DNA of 64,000 nucleotides from Flavobacterium suncheonense GH29-5 = DSM 17707 (lineage in GTDB: Bacteria > Bacteroidota > Bacteroidia > Flavobacteriales > Flavobacteriaceae), in the NCBI RefSeq assembly GCF_000430025.1, contig NZ_AUCZ01000007.1:216187-280186 (forward strand), given 5' to 3'. The stretch's first letter is position 1, and every line of letters starts with the position of its first letter. Shown piece by piece: positions 36,704 through 44,843 of the stretch. The notes under the pieces are model-generated. The model had not been told where the DNA came from. It searched no databases and saw only the letters and a list, made by a program, of their open reading frames with translations. Made by a program: the position numbers and the translations under genes.

Positions 36704-37678
36704 TTATTTGAAGTCTAAAATGATTTTGTCCTTCGTTACTTCAAACTCGACTTCTTTGCCCAATATCAACGTACGGTTGTCTTTTTGATGTCCGGACGGA
36801 AAATAAAAACAAACCGGTATCTTGTAGTCTTTAGCTATTTCCGAAATGATGCCCACTTCATTCTGACCAAAAGGAATCTCGTTGTCGTGCATATCGGTCA
36901 TGCTGCCAACTATTAATCCTTTCAGATTTTCGAAGTAACCGTTTCGTTTCAGGTTTTGCATCATTCGGTCGATATGGTACAGGTATTCATCCAAATCTTC
37001 GATAAAAAGAATTTTGCCTTTGGTATCCAACGACGATTGAGAACCCAACAAACTGTACAAAATAGACAAATTTCCTCCGACAAGCTGCCCTTTCGCCTTT
37101 CCCTGAAACTCATAGCCTTTCGATTCGATTTCATACCTGATTTTCTCACCAAAAAGAGCTTTCCTCAGGGTTTCCTTAACTTCTTCAGGCGCTTTGGGAA
37201 CCGTAAACGGCATTATGGAATGTATCGAGGCTATGCCCAAGGTATTCAGATGACTGTGCAAAACCGTAACATCGCTAAAGCCCATAATCCATTTCGGATG
37301 TTTTTTGAATTTTGAAAAGTCGAGGCTGTCGATGATGCGAACGGTTCCGTAACCGCCGCGGGCGCACCATATCGCTTTGATGTTGTCATCATCTAACATT
37401 TCCTGTAAATCGGCAGTGCGCTCTTTATCGGTACCGCCCAACTGACAGCTGTCCAGCCCGATGGTCTTGCCTAATTTTGCTTCTAACCCCCATGATTTCA
37501 ATAAATCGATAGCGGCTTGTGCTTCTTCGGGAAAAAATTTCCGTGCGGTACAAACGATACCCACTGTATCGCCTTTTTTAAGATAAGGTGGAATTTTCAT
37601 GCGTTTTTGAGAATAACTCTCAAAACTAACCATAAATAGAATAGCTGTCAACAATATTTTAAAAAATACGATTCTCAT
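36704..37678 (-). CDS. LD-carboxypeptidase (peptidase S66), exported
   Basis: The 324-aa enzyme cleaves the L,D bond of the tetrapeptide stem in peptidoglycan recycling. The Ser-Glu-His triad can be placed: Ser in IMGFSDVTVLH, Glu in LFIEDLDEYLYHID, His in FPSGHQKDNRTL. An N-terminal signal peptide (MRIVFFKILLTAILFMVSFESYS) places it in the periplasm. The ATG at 37678 is preferred over the non-ATG codon at 37687. Confidence 0.9.
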   Translation of the reverse strand: MRIVFFKILLTAILFMVSFESYSQKRMKIPPYLKKGDTVGIVCTARKFFPEEAQAAIDLLKSWGLEAKLGKTIGLDSCQLGGTDKERTADLQEMLDDDNIKAIWCARGGYGTVRIIDSLDFSKFKKHPKWIMGFSDVTVLHSHLNTLGIASIHSIMPFTVPKAPEEVKETLRKALFGEKIRYEIESKGYEFQGKAKGQLVGGNLSILYSLLGSQSSLDTKGKILFIEDLDEYLYHIDRMMQNLKRNGYFENLKGLIVGSMTDMHDNEIPFGQNEVGIISEIAKDYKIPVCFYFPSGHQKDNRTLILGKEVEFEVTKDKIILDFK

Positions 37679-37778
37679 ACACCTCAAAATACAGTATAAC
37701 AGTTTATCCCAATTAACTTCCTAAAGTTAACGACTTTAATTTAACTTTTACTATAATTTTTAATACGAAAGTTATTCC

Positions 37779-37786
37779 TATTTTTG
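37779..37786 (+). promoter_or_regulatory. -7 element of the HGQxGHRCD lipoprotein gene
   Basis: TATTTTTG lies 15 bp before the ATG at 37802. Its last three bases are the TTG that would otherwise look like a start codon at 37784. No -33 TTG is seen. Confidence 0.5.
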
Positions 37787-37801
37787 AAAAAACATAAAAA
37801 G

Positions 37802-38338
37802 ATGAAATTATTTCCCTTAAGTGTCATTGCTGTTTCTTTTTTGGTTTCCTGTCAGAAGGAAACTAAACCATCTGAAAAAATCAGCGCAAAAGTATCCGAT
37901 AGTGTTGCTGCTGTTATAGCCTCAGAATATGAAACAACCTTACGACAGATGGCAGCACCGGCACAAAACACCCAGGCGCCAATAACTGTAAATCCTAATC
38001 CGACAACAGCCACAACAGTTCAGGCGACCAAACCGGGCATGAATCCTCCACATGGCCAACCCGGTCACCGCTGCGACATTGCTGTAGGCGCGCCCTTAAA
38101 CAGTAAACCGGCCGCAACCGGCAACACTCAAGCGATGAAATTCACACCACCGACAACCACCGGACAAACCCAAAATATTACAGCGCCAAGTGGCACACCA
38201 GCCATTTTACAACCTAATGCAGAAGCCCCGAAACCGGTTCCTCAAAAAACACTCGAAGGCTGGCAAGGCAAAGCAAATCCCGCACACGGACAGGAAGGCC
38301 ACCGCTGCGATGTAAAAGTTGGCGATCCGTTGCCATAA
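37802..38338 (+). CDS. Lipoprotein with a duplicated HGQxGHRCD motif
   Basis: A 178-aa protein with lipoprotein signal peptide (FLVSCQKE, Cys about 17) and a low-complexity Pro/Thr/Gln/Ala body. Two copies of the same motif occur: NPPHGQPGHRCDIAVGAPL (about residue 80) and NPAHGQEGHRCDVKVGDPL at the very C-terminus. Each has two His and one Cys in nine residues, suggesting metal, heme or thiol chemistry. I know the motif from flavobacterial proteins but no function for it. It stands alone between LD-carboxypeptidase and metG. Confidence 0.75.
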   Translation: MKLFPLSVIAVSFLVSCQKETKPSEKISAKVSDSVAAVIASEYETTLRQMAAPAQNTQAPITVNPNPTTATTVQATKPGMNPPHGQPGHRCDIAVGAPLNSKPAATGNTQAMKFTPPTTTGQTQNITAPSGTPAILQPNAEAPKPVPQKTLEGWQGKANPAHGQEGHRCDVKVGDPLP

Positions 38339-38345
38339 AAAGTAC

Positions 38346-38371
38346 AAACCACCCCAAAAGGTGGTTTTTTT
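38346..38371 (+). terminator. Terminator after the motif lipoprotein gene
   Basis: AAACCACC/GGTGGTTT stem with a CCAAAA loop and a seven-T run. Confidence 0.85.
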
Positions 38372-38427
38372 ATCCCTAATAAACAAGTATTCTCCCGTTA
38401 CCATATAAAAGGTTGCGATTTGTTATG

Positions 38428-38435
38428 TATTTTTG
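38428..38435 (+). promoter_or_regulatory. -7 element of metG
   Basis: TATTTTTG, 21 bp before the metG ATG. A TTG at 38413 is too close for a standard -33 element. Confidence 0.5.
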
Positions 38436-38456
38436 CACTCTAATTGAAAAATTACG

Positions 38457-40517
38457 ATGATACAAAATCCTAAAAGATATACCATTACCGCTGCGTTACC
38501 CTACACCAACGGTCCGATTCACATTGGACATTTGGCCGGTGTTTATGTGCCTTCCGATATTTATGCCCGCTTTCTTCGCTTACAGGGGAAAGATGTGGCT
38601 TTTATCTGCGGAAGCGACGAACACGGGGTGGCCATTTCTATGAAAGCCAGAAAAGAAGGGATTACCCCTCAGGAAGTCATCGACAAATACGACGGCATCA
38701 TTCGGAAATCGTTTGAAGATTTTGGGATTTCGTTTGACAACTATTCCCGAACCTCATCAGCCATTCATCATAAAACCGCTTCGGAATTTTTCAGAAAACT
38801 GTACGACGAAGGCAAATTCATCGAAGAAGTAACCGAACAACTGTACGACGAAAAAGCCGATCAGTTTCTGGCCGATCGTTTCGTAACCGGAACCTGTCCG
38901 AAATGCGGCAACGAAGAAGCGTACGGCGATCAGTGTGAAAAATGCGGATCGTCCTTAAATGCTACGGACTTGATCAACCCGAAATCGACCATTACCGGCA
39001 CCAAACCCGTTTTAAAATCCACCAAACACTGGTTTTTACCGTTAGACCAATACGATGCGTTCTTGCGCGAATGGATTCTGGAAGGTCATAAAAACGACTG
39101 GAAACCGAATGTATACGGACAAGTAAAATCGTGGCTGGAAGACGGTTTGCGTCCGAGAGCCGTAACCCGCGATCTGGATTGGGGCATCGATGTTCCGGTG
39201 GAAGGCGCCGAAGGCAAAAAACTGTACGTGTGGTTTGATGCGCCGATCGGATACATTTCCTCCACCAAAGAATGGGCCGCCCGCGTAGGCAAGGACTGGG
39301 AACCGTACTGGAAATCCGAAGATACCAAACTGGTGCACTTTATCGGAAAAGACAACATCGTGTTCCACTGCGTGATTTTCCCGGCGATGTTAAAAGCAGA
39401 AGGCTCGTATATTTTACCGGATAACGTTCCGGCCAACGAATTCCTGAACTTAGAAGGCAACAAATTGTCCACGTCGAAAAACTGGGCGGTTTGGCTGCAC
39501 GAATATTTATTGGATTTCCCTGAAAAACAAGACGTTTTGCGTTATGCTTTAACGGCAAATGCTCCGGAAACCAAAGACAACGATTTTACCTGGAAAGATT
39601 TTCAGGCGCGCAACAACAACGAGTTGGTGGCCATCTTCGGGAATTTCATCAACCGCGTGGTGGTGCTGACCAACAAATATTACAACGGTGATATTCCTGA
39701 GCCGAACGAACTGACCGAAATCGACGCGCAAACCTTAGCAGAACTGAAAGCCTATCCGGCGGTGATTGCTTCTTCTGTGGAACGCTACCGTTTCCGTGAA
39801 GCCTTAGGGGAATTAATGAACGTGGCGCGATTAGGAAACAAATATTTAGCCGACGAAGAGCCTTGGAAAATCGTAAAAGAAAATCCGGCTCGTGTACAGA
39901 CACAAATGTATGTGGCGTTGCAAATTGCCGCAGCTTTAAGTGTTTTAGCCGAACCGTTTTTACCGTTCACCGCTGCCAAACTGAAAAACATCTTAAAATT
40001 GAACAACAATTTTAACTGGAACGACATCAACAACAAATCGGATTTAATTCCTGCCGGCCACCAGATTGGAGAAGCGGAACTGTTGTTCGCCAAAATAGAA
40101 GACGACGAAATTCAAAAACAAATCGACAAATTGGAAGCAACCAAAGTAGCCAACAAAGCCGAAAACGCGAAAGCCGAACCCCAAAAAAACATCATCACCT
40201 TTGACGATTTTGCCAAAGTGGATTTGCGCATCGGCACCATTATCGAGGCCGAAAAAATGCCGAAAGCCAACAAACTTTTAGTTTTGAAAGTGGATACAGG
40301 TATCGACGTGCGCACCATCGTTTCCGGAATTGCCGAGCATTTCACTCCGGAAGAAATCATCGGAAAACGCGTAACGGTTTTAGTGAATTTGGCCCCGAGA
40401 GCTTTACGCGGCGTGGAAAGCGAAGGGATGTTGCTGCTCACCAATACGGCCGACGGCAAACTGGTTTTTGTTAACCCGGATGCGGAAGGCGTAAGCAACG
40501 GCGCCATGATTAGTTAA
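38457..40517 (+). CDS. metG: Methionyl-tRNA synthetase
   Basis: A 686-aa class I synthetase that charges tRNA-Met. HIGH-type motif is PIHIGHLAG near residue 22, the zinc knuckle [19 protein letters not shown] lies at about 145-165, and the KMSKS counterpart is [10 protein letters not shown]. The last 110 residues form a Trbp111-like tRNA-binding domain ([21 protein letters not shown]) preceded by a short Glu/Lys linker. It has its own promoter and terminator. Confidence 0.96.
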   Translation: MIQNPKRYTITAALPYTNGPIHIGHLAGVYVPSDIYARFLRLQGKDVAFICGSDEHGVAISMKARKEGITPQEVIDKYDGIIRKSFEDFGISFDNYSRTSSAIHHKTASEFFRKLYDEGKFIEEVTEQLYDEKADQFLADRFVTGTCPKCGNEEAYGDQCEKCGSSLNATDLINPKSTITGTKPVLKSTKHWFLPLDQYDAFLREWILEGHKNDWKPNVYGQVKSWLEDGLRPRAVTRDLDWGIDVPVEGAEGKKLYVWFDAPIGYISSTKEWAARVGKDWEPYWKSEDTKLVHFIGKDNIVFHCVIFPAMLKAEGSYILPDNVPANEFLNLEGNKLSTSKNWAVWLHEYLLDFPEKQDVLRYALTANAPETKDNDFTWKDFQARNNNELVAIFGNFINRVVVLTNKYYNGDIPEPNELTEIDAQTLAELKAYPAVIASSVERYRFREALGELMNVARLGNKYLADEEPWKIVKENPARVQTQMYVALQIAAALSVLAEPFLPFTAAKLKNILKLNNNFNWNDINNKSDLIPAGHQIGEAELLFAKIEDDEIQKQIDKLEATKVANKAENAKAEPQKNIITFDDFAKVDLRIGTIIEAEKMPKANKLLVLKVDTGIDVRTIVSGIAEHFTPEEIIGKRVTVLVNLAPRALRGVESEGMLLLTNTADGKLVFVNPDAEGVSNGAMIS

Positions 40518-40527
40518 ATGCAAACAC

Positions 40528-40558
40528 AACCCTTTTAGTACTGCTGAAAGGGTTTTTT
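40528..40558 (+). terminator. Terminator after metG
   Basis: AACCCTTT/AAAGGGTT stem with an inner CAG-like pairing, then TTTTTTC. Confidence 0.8.
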
Positions 40559-40571
40559 CATACCGAAACTT

Positions 40572-41261
40572 ATGAATGTAAAAGTAATCGCCTTCGATGC
40601 GGACGACACCTTGTTCATCAACGAACCGTATTTCGAAGAAACCGAAAAAAAATTCTGCGGCTTGATGAGCCATTACCTGTCTGCCCAGAGTTTATCGCAG
40701 GAACTGTTAAAAACGCAGGTCGACAATTTACCATTGTACGGCTACGGTATCAAAGGCTATGTGCTTTCGATGATTGAAACCGCCATTAAAGTTTCTGACG
40801 GCACCATCAGCACCAAAGGCATCCAGAAAATCACCGATTTGGGCAAAGAACTGATTCAAAAACCCATCGAATTGCTGGACGGCGTGGAGGAAACCCTGCA
40901 GTCCTTACAGGGCAAATACAAACTCGTGGTCGCCACCAAAGGCGATCTGAAAGACCAGCAGCGTAAACTGCACGATTCCGGCTTAGGCCCTTATTTCCAC
41001 CATATTGAAGTTATGGCCGACAAGCAGGAAGTTAATTATGAAAAACTGCTCGCCCGTTTGGAGGTCAAACCGGAAGAATTTTTCATGATCGGCAATTCCC
41101 TGAAATCCGATGTGCTGCCGGTTTTGAATATCGGCGGATATGCCGTTCACGTGCCGTTTCACACTACCTGGGCGCACGAGCGCATCGACCATGAAATCGT
41201 GCATCCGAATTTTTATGCCACGGAAAAAATTACCGACGTTTTACCCATTCTCTTAAAATGA
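40572..41261 (+). CDS. HAD family hydrolase
   Basis: The 229-aa phosphatase has motif I VIAFDADDTLFINEPY (nucleophile Asp followed by DxT-type acid), motif II VVATKGD, motif III Lys in the middle helix, and motif IV MIGNSLKSDVLPVLN. The helical cap sits between motifs I and II (YjjG/Ncr-like subclass). The substrate is unknown. It starts an operon: the CAT-like gene overlaps its stop by 4 bp. Confidence 0.87.
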   Translation: MNVKVIAFDADDTLFINEPYFEETEKKFCGLMSHYLSAQSLSQELLKTQVDNLPLYGYGIKGYVLSMIETAIKVSDGTISTKGIQKITDLGKELIQKPIELLDGVEETLQSLQGKYKLVVATKGDLKDQQRKLHDSGLGPYFHHIEVMADKQEVNYEKLLARLEVKPEEFFMIGNSLKSDVLPVLNIGGYAVHVPFHTTWAHERIDHEIVHPNFYATEKITDVLPILLK

Positions 41262-41887
41262 AGCAGAAACTCGACCTCAACACCTGGAACCGCAAAACCC
41301 ATTTCGAGTTCTTCAGCAACTTTGAAGAGCCTTTCTACGGCCTGACGTTTGCGGTAGATTGCACCAAAGCCTACGAAACGGCCAAAGCCAAAAAGATTTC
41401 GTTTTTCATTTATTACCTGCACAAAACGCTGGCCGCTGTGAATGAAATTGAAAATTTCCGTTACCGGATTTTGGACGGTGAGGTGTTTCTTTACGATACA
41501 ATCAATGCTTCGCCCACCATTATGCGGGAAGACAAAACCTTTGGCTTTGCCCTGACGGAGTACTTTCCCGAAATTGAGGAATTTAACGAAAAAACCATAT
41601 TGGAAATCAAGCGCATACAAAACACCAAAGGGCTGTTTACCCGTGATTTTACAGGCGAATACAACCTGATTCATTTCTCCTCGATTCCGTGGGTGGATTT
41701 TACTTCGGTTTCCCATGCCCGCAGTTTTACGTTTCCCGACAGTTGCCCGAAAATTTCGTTTGGGAAAATGACGGAAACAGACGGTAAAAAATCCATGCCG
41801 ATGTCGGTACACGTGCATCACGGGCTGGTGGACGGTTACCATGTTGGGCTGTTTGCGGAAACGTTTCAAAAACTAATGGATTTGTAA
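41258..41887 (+). CDS. Chloramphenicol acetyltransferase-like acyltransferase
   Basis: A 209-aa protein of the CAT fold, with the catalytic histidine motif HHGLVDGYHVGLF near the C-terminus, the FTSVSHARSFTFPD segment and the typical start LDLNTWNRKTHFEFF. Classical CAT enzymes acetylate chloramphenicol, but many chromosomal CAT-like genes have other acceptors, and the operon partners (HAD, deacetylase) do not suggest a resistance cassette. Codon use matches the neighbours. Resistance is therefore only a possibility. Confidence 0.85.
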   Translation: MKQKLDLNTWNRKTHFEFFSNFEEPFYGLTFAVDCTKAYETAKAKKISFFIYYLHKTLAAVNEIENFRYRILDGEVFLYDTINASPTIMREDKTFGFALTEYFPEIEEFNEKTILEIKRIQNTKGLFTRDFTGEYNLIHFSSIPWVDFTSVSHARSFTFPDSCPKISFGKMTETDGKKSMPMSVHVHHGLVDGYHVGLFAETFQKLMDL

Positions 41888-42790
41888 ATGTTCCCGATTG
41901 CCTATCACCCGATTTACAAGCATCCGCTTCCGGAAGGCCACCGCTTTCCGATGCTCAAATATGAACTGTTGCCCCAACAGCTTTTACACGAAGGAATCGT
42001 AACCGAAAATGCCTTTTTCGAACCGGGTTTACCGGACCTGCAACACATTTTAGCCGTTCACAAAAAAGAATACGTCGATGATTTGCTCAATCTTACGCTG
42101 GATGCACGGGCTGTTCGAAAAATCGGTTTCCCACTTTCCGCCGAATTGGTGGAACGCGAGTTGCGATTGGCACAAGGCACAATCTCAGGCGCTGAAAAAG
42201 CACTGCAGACCGGAATTGCTTTCAACATAGCCGGAGGTACCCATCACGCCTATTCGAATCGCGGTGAAGCCTTTTGTTTACTGAACGACCAAGCCATCGC
42301 CGCACAATATTTATTGGACCAAAAATTTGCCAAAAAAGTTTTAATAGTCGATTTGGATGTGCACCAAGGTAACGGAACCGCGGAAATATTCCAGCACAAC
42401 GAAAAAGTTTTTACGTTTTCGATGCACGGGAAATCCAATTATCCCTTTAAAAAAGAAAAATCCGATTTGGATATTGAACTGCACGACAACACCGACGATT
42501 CAAAATTTTTAGCACTGCTGCACAACACATTACCGTACCTGATTGAGACTCAAAAACCGGATTTTGTCTTTTACCTCAGTGGTGTGGATATTCTGGCAAC
42601 AGACAAATTGGGAAAACTTGGCTGTTCGCTGAAAGGGTGCAAAGAGCGGGATACTTTTGTACTCGCAACCTGTCACCAACACGGCATTCCGGTTCAGGTG
42701 AGCATGGGAGGCGGTTATTCTCTGGATATTAAAACCATTATTGAGGCACACGCCAACACTTATCGTGTGGCCGCAGACCTGTATCATTAA
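41888..42790 (+). CDS. Histone deacetylase family protein (acetoin utilisation AcuC-like)
   Basis: The 300-aa zinc amidohydrolase has the residues of class I/II deacetylases: GGTHHAYSNRGEAFCLLND with the His pair, VDLDVHQGNGTAEIF with Asp and His zinc ligands, FSMHGKSNYPF, and a C-terminal GGGYS. The Asp ligand in YLSGVDILATDKLG completes the site. Bacterial members deacetylate acetyl-lysine, polyamines or small molecules. It starts at the base right after the CAT-like stop. Confidence 0.87.
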   Translation: MFPIAYHPIYKHPLPEGHRFPMLKYELLPQQLLHEGIVTENAFFEPGLPDLQHILAVHKKEYVDDLLNLTLDARAVRKIGFPLSAELVERELRLAQGTISGAEKALQTGIAFNIAGGTHHAYSNRGEAFCLLNDQAIAAQYLLDQKFAKKVLIVDLDVHQGNGTAEIFQHNEKVFTFSMHGKSNYPFKKEKSDLDIELHDNTDDSKFLALLHNTLPYLIETQKPDFVFYLSGVDILATDKLGKLGCSLKGCKERDTFVLATCHQHGIPVQVSMGGGYSLDIKTIIEAHANTYRVAADLYH

Positions 42791-42802
42791 AAACAAAAAA
42801 GT

Positions 42803-42834
42803 AAACCACCGACTACCCAGCCGGTGGTTTTACA
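42803..42834. terminator. Bidirectional terminator between HDAC-like and HRDC genes
   Basis: AAACCACCG/CGGTGGTTT stem around a ten-base loop serving two convergent transcripts. Confidence 0.75.
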
Positions 42835-42837
42835 AAC

Positions 42838-43299
42838 CTAAACAGCGTTCAGCAAAGCAATAATGTCTTCCCCAAACCTCTGTGCTTTCTTTTCCCCAAA
42901 CCCTTTAATGTTCTTTAAAGCTTCCATTGTGGTGGGTTGGTGAAAGGCGATATTAATCAGTTCCGAATTATGGCAGACCATGTATTTGGGCACCTTCAAT
43001 TCGTTGGCTTTATCGGTGCGCCAGTCTTTTAGGCATTCTAATATGTATTGGGCACCCGGTGTCAAATCGGATTCTTCTACTTCCTTGATTTTTTCTTTGA
43101 CAATTTTTACTCCTGAAGGCCGGGTTTCGCAGACTTCATAATGAAGGAGTATCGACCAGTAGGGCGCATCTAAGCCGGATTCCACTAAATATTCGGAAGA
43201 TTTGATGTATACGATTTCCTGGAGAAAATCATTCAGCTTTTTTTGATCCGACTGGAAAAAGTCCGGATTCGTTCGTAAGGTAAAAACCTGGATGTTCAT
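42838..43299 (-). CDS. HRDC domain protein
   Basis: A 153-aa protein. The C-terminal about 75 residues are an HRDC fold (KDWRTDKANELKVPKYMVCHNSELINIAF..LKNIKGFGEKKAQRFGEDI), a helical nucleic-acid-binding module of RecQ and RNase D. The N-terminal half (VFTLRTNPDFFQSDQKKLNDFLQEI) is unassigned, with no helicase or nuclease motif. It lies 5 bp downstream of a short ssb gene on the same strand, which points to a DNA-repair role. Confidence 0.8.
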   Translation of the reverse strand: MNIQVFTLRTNPDFFQSDQKKLNDFLQEIVYIKSSEYLVESGLDAPYWSILLHYEVCETRPSGVKIVKEKIKEVEESDLTPGAQYILECLKDWRTDKANELKVPKYMVCHNSELINIAFHQPTTMEALKNIKGFGEKKAQRFGEDIIALLNAV

Positions 43300-43304
43300 C
43301 GGGC

Positions 43305-43628
43305 TTATTTTCCTAACAACAAAATTTCGTTGGCAACGACTTCCGTTATATAGCGTTTGTTCCCGTCTTTATCGTCGTAACTTCTGTGTGTAAGTTTTCC
43401 TTCTATGGCAATTTCTTTTCCTTTTTCGACATATTTCTCGATGATTTCCGCTACATTTCCCCAGGCGGATACGCGATGCCACTCCGTCTGTTCTATTTTT
43501 TCTCCTTTGTCGTTGTAATAGTAATCATTAGTGGCCACTGTAAAATTGGCTACTTTGCGATCTCCGCTTACGGTTTTAACTTCCGGATCTTGTCCCACAT
43601 TCCCGATTAATTGTACTTTGTTTTTCAT
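43305..43628 (-). CDS. ssb: Single-stranded DNA-binding protein, short form without acidic tail
   Basis: A 107-aa OB-fold protein with the usual KVQLIGNVGQDPEV start, KVANFTVATNDYYYN, EWHRVSAWGNVAEIIEKYV and KGKEIAIEGKL segments. It ends in EILLLGK, directly after the fold, with no linker and no acidic C-terminal tip (DDIPF type) that recruits partners. It is therefore probably an accessory SSB rather than the replicative one. The ATG at 43628 is preferred; the frame is open upstream to 43934 only through non-coding sequence on the opposite side. Confidence 0.88.
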   Translation of the reverse strand: MKNKVQLIGNVGQDPEVKTVSGDRKVANFTVATNDYYYNDKGEKIEQTEWHRVSAWGNVAEIIEKYVEKGKEIAIEGKLTHRSYDDKDGNKRYITEVVANEILLLGK

Positions 43629-43767
43629 GGCGTTTAAATTTAAAATGTTATTGTTAAAAAATTTGCCGAAGAACCATACTTGTTTTCGACAGCACAAAGA
43701 TTGAACAACCTGCAAATTGTATTCGGTTGCTAAGCATTTACTTTCGTTTGTAACCGTTTGTTGTCGT

Positions 43768-43794
43768 TTGTTTTCAGGAAATTTCTTATATTTG
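43768..43794 (+). promoter_or_regulatory. Promoter upstream of the Flavo-1-like element and DinB-fold gene
   Basis: TTG (43768-43770), 16 bp, TATATTTG (43787-43794). Transcription would start near 43801, just before the RNA element, leaving a leader of about 128 nt. Three CGTTTGT copies sit immediately upstream (43745-43771). Confidence 0.6.
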
Positions 43795-43824
43795 AAGTTG
43801 AATTGTACAAAAGTTGATTCCTCC

Positions 43825-43912
43825 TTAGCCCTGATTGCAGTGGAAATCCCGCTTGCGGATTGCAACGGAAAGCAGGAAAACGGAATCCCGATAAGAACCG
43901 AGCCATTCGCTC
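43825..43912 (+). ncRNA. Candidate structured RNA resembling the Flavo-1 motif
   Basis: The segment starts TTAGCCCTGATTGCAGTGGA and contains a small hairpin ATCC/GGAT, a second copy of the pattern (ATTGCAACGGAAAGCAGG) whose CAGG pairs with the opening CCTG, and a closing hairpin GAGC-CATTC-GCTC (43900-43912). I associate this arrangement with recurrent intergenic elements of flavobacteria, probably the Flavo-1 RNA motif; the assignment is from memory. It follows a good promoter and lies in the leader of the DinB-fold operon. Confidence 0.5.
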
Positions 43913-43928
43913 CAAAAAAATAAAAGCC

Positions 43929-44489
43929 ATGCAAAACACTTTTGATTTAGAAGCCCTACAATTTCCCATCGGACGGTTTTCCTGTCCAACCGATATTCGA
44001 CGGGAAGATTTGGAACACTGGAAAACTTCGCTGCGTGAATTTCCGGCACAATTAAACGCCGTTTTACAACCACTTACGCCTGCGCAACTGAATTGGCACT
44101 ACCGCCCGGAAGGCTGGACCATCAAACAGGTCGTGCATCATTTGGCCGACAGCCATATCAATGCTTTTACACGACTCAAACTCACCCTCACCGAAGATGC
44201 TCCTGTTATCCGTCCCTATGAGGAAGCGCTTTGGGCACAACTTCCCGACGGAGTAAAAGACGACCTTACCGCCTCCCTGAAAATTATTGAAGGCATTCAC
44301 GAGCGTTGGTTTTACTTGTTGAACCATTTAACGGAAACCGAGTGGGATAAAATGTATTTCCATCCGCAGCACCAAAGGCTGGTTGGGCTGAAAGAAATGC
44401 TGGGGCTGTACGATTGGCACGGCAGGCATCATTTGGCGCACATCAGACAGGCTATTTTTCACGAAGGCAATTTCAATGTACAGCCATGA
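43929..44489 (+). CDS. DinB-fold (YfiT-like) putative metal-dependent hydrolase or transferase
   Basis: The 186-aa four-helix protein has the metal-binding His triad of the DinB/YfiT superfamily: His in VVHHLADSHINAF and His pair in YDWHGRHHLAHI, plus the family start FPIGRF. Relatives include bacillithiol transferases and other thiol-dependent enzymes. The ATG at 43929 gives the family N-terminus; an upstream in-frame ATG at 43860 lies within the RNA element. The next gene overlaps its stop by 4 bp (ATGA). Confidence 0.85.
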   Translation: MQNTFDLEALQFPIGRFSCPTDIRREDLEHWKTSLREFPAQLNAVLQPLTPAQLNWHYRPEGWTIKQVVHHLADSHINAFTRLKLTLTEDAPVIRPYEEALWAQLPDGVKDDLTASLKIIEGIHERWFYLLNHLTETEWDKMYFHPQHQRLVGLKEMLGLYDWHGRHHLAHIRQAIFHEGNFNVQP

Positions 44490-44833
44490 AAGTCTGTTTG
44501 GAATGCAACGACAGTATTGTAGGACGGGAAGACAAAAAATTTTGCGGAGACGGCTGCAGAAATTCTTACAATAACAGACAAAATAAGGATGCCACGAATC
44601 TTATGCGCAATATTAATAACAAGTTAAGAAAAAATTACCGTATTTTGTGTGAACTGAATCAGGAAGGAAAATCCAAAATTGGCAAAAACAAATTAATAGC
44701 CAAAGGGTTTGATTTTGAGTTTTTCACTTCTGTATACATTACCCGAAACGGGAATACCTATCACTTTCTTTACGATCAGGGATACAGAAGTCTTGAAAAC
44801 GACTGGTTCATGTTAGTCAAAAAAGAAACTTAA
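44486..44833 (+). CDS. Small zinc-ribbon protein
   Basis: A 115-aa basic protein starting MKVCLECNDSIVGREDKKFCGDGCRNSYNNR, a four-cysteine zinc ribbon of the kind found at the start of small DNA- or RNA-binding proteins. The remainder is charged and mixed alpha/beta (YITRNGNTYHFLYDQGYRSLEND). No catalytic motif is visible. It is translationally coupled to the DinB-fold gene (ATGA overlap) and precedes the NUMOD4-like gene by 10 bp. Confidence 0.7.
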   Translation: MKVCLECNDSIVGREDKKFCGDGCRNSYNNRQNKDATNLMRNINNKLRKNYRILCELNQEGKSKIGKNKLIAKGFDFEFFTSVYITRNGNTYHFLYDQGYRSLENDWFMLVKKET

Positions 44834-44843
44834 CGAAACTAAA

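Noticed and set aside
41258..41887. CAT-like gene as a mobile chloramphenicol resistance cassette
   Set aside because: No mobile element flanks it, codon use matches its neighbours and it is embedded in a tight operon.
43730..43969. Minus-strand frames over the ssb-DinB-fold gap
   Set aside because: They are antisense to the RNA element and the DinB-fold gene start and carry Cys/Arg-rich sequence typical of antisense shadows.
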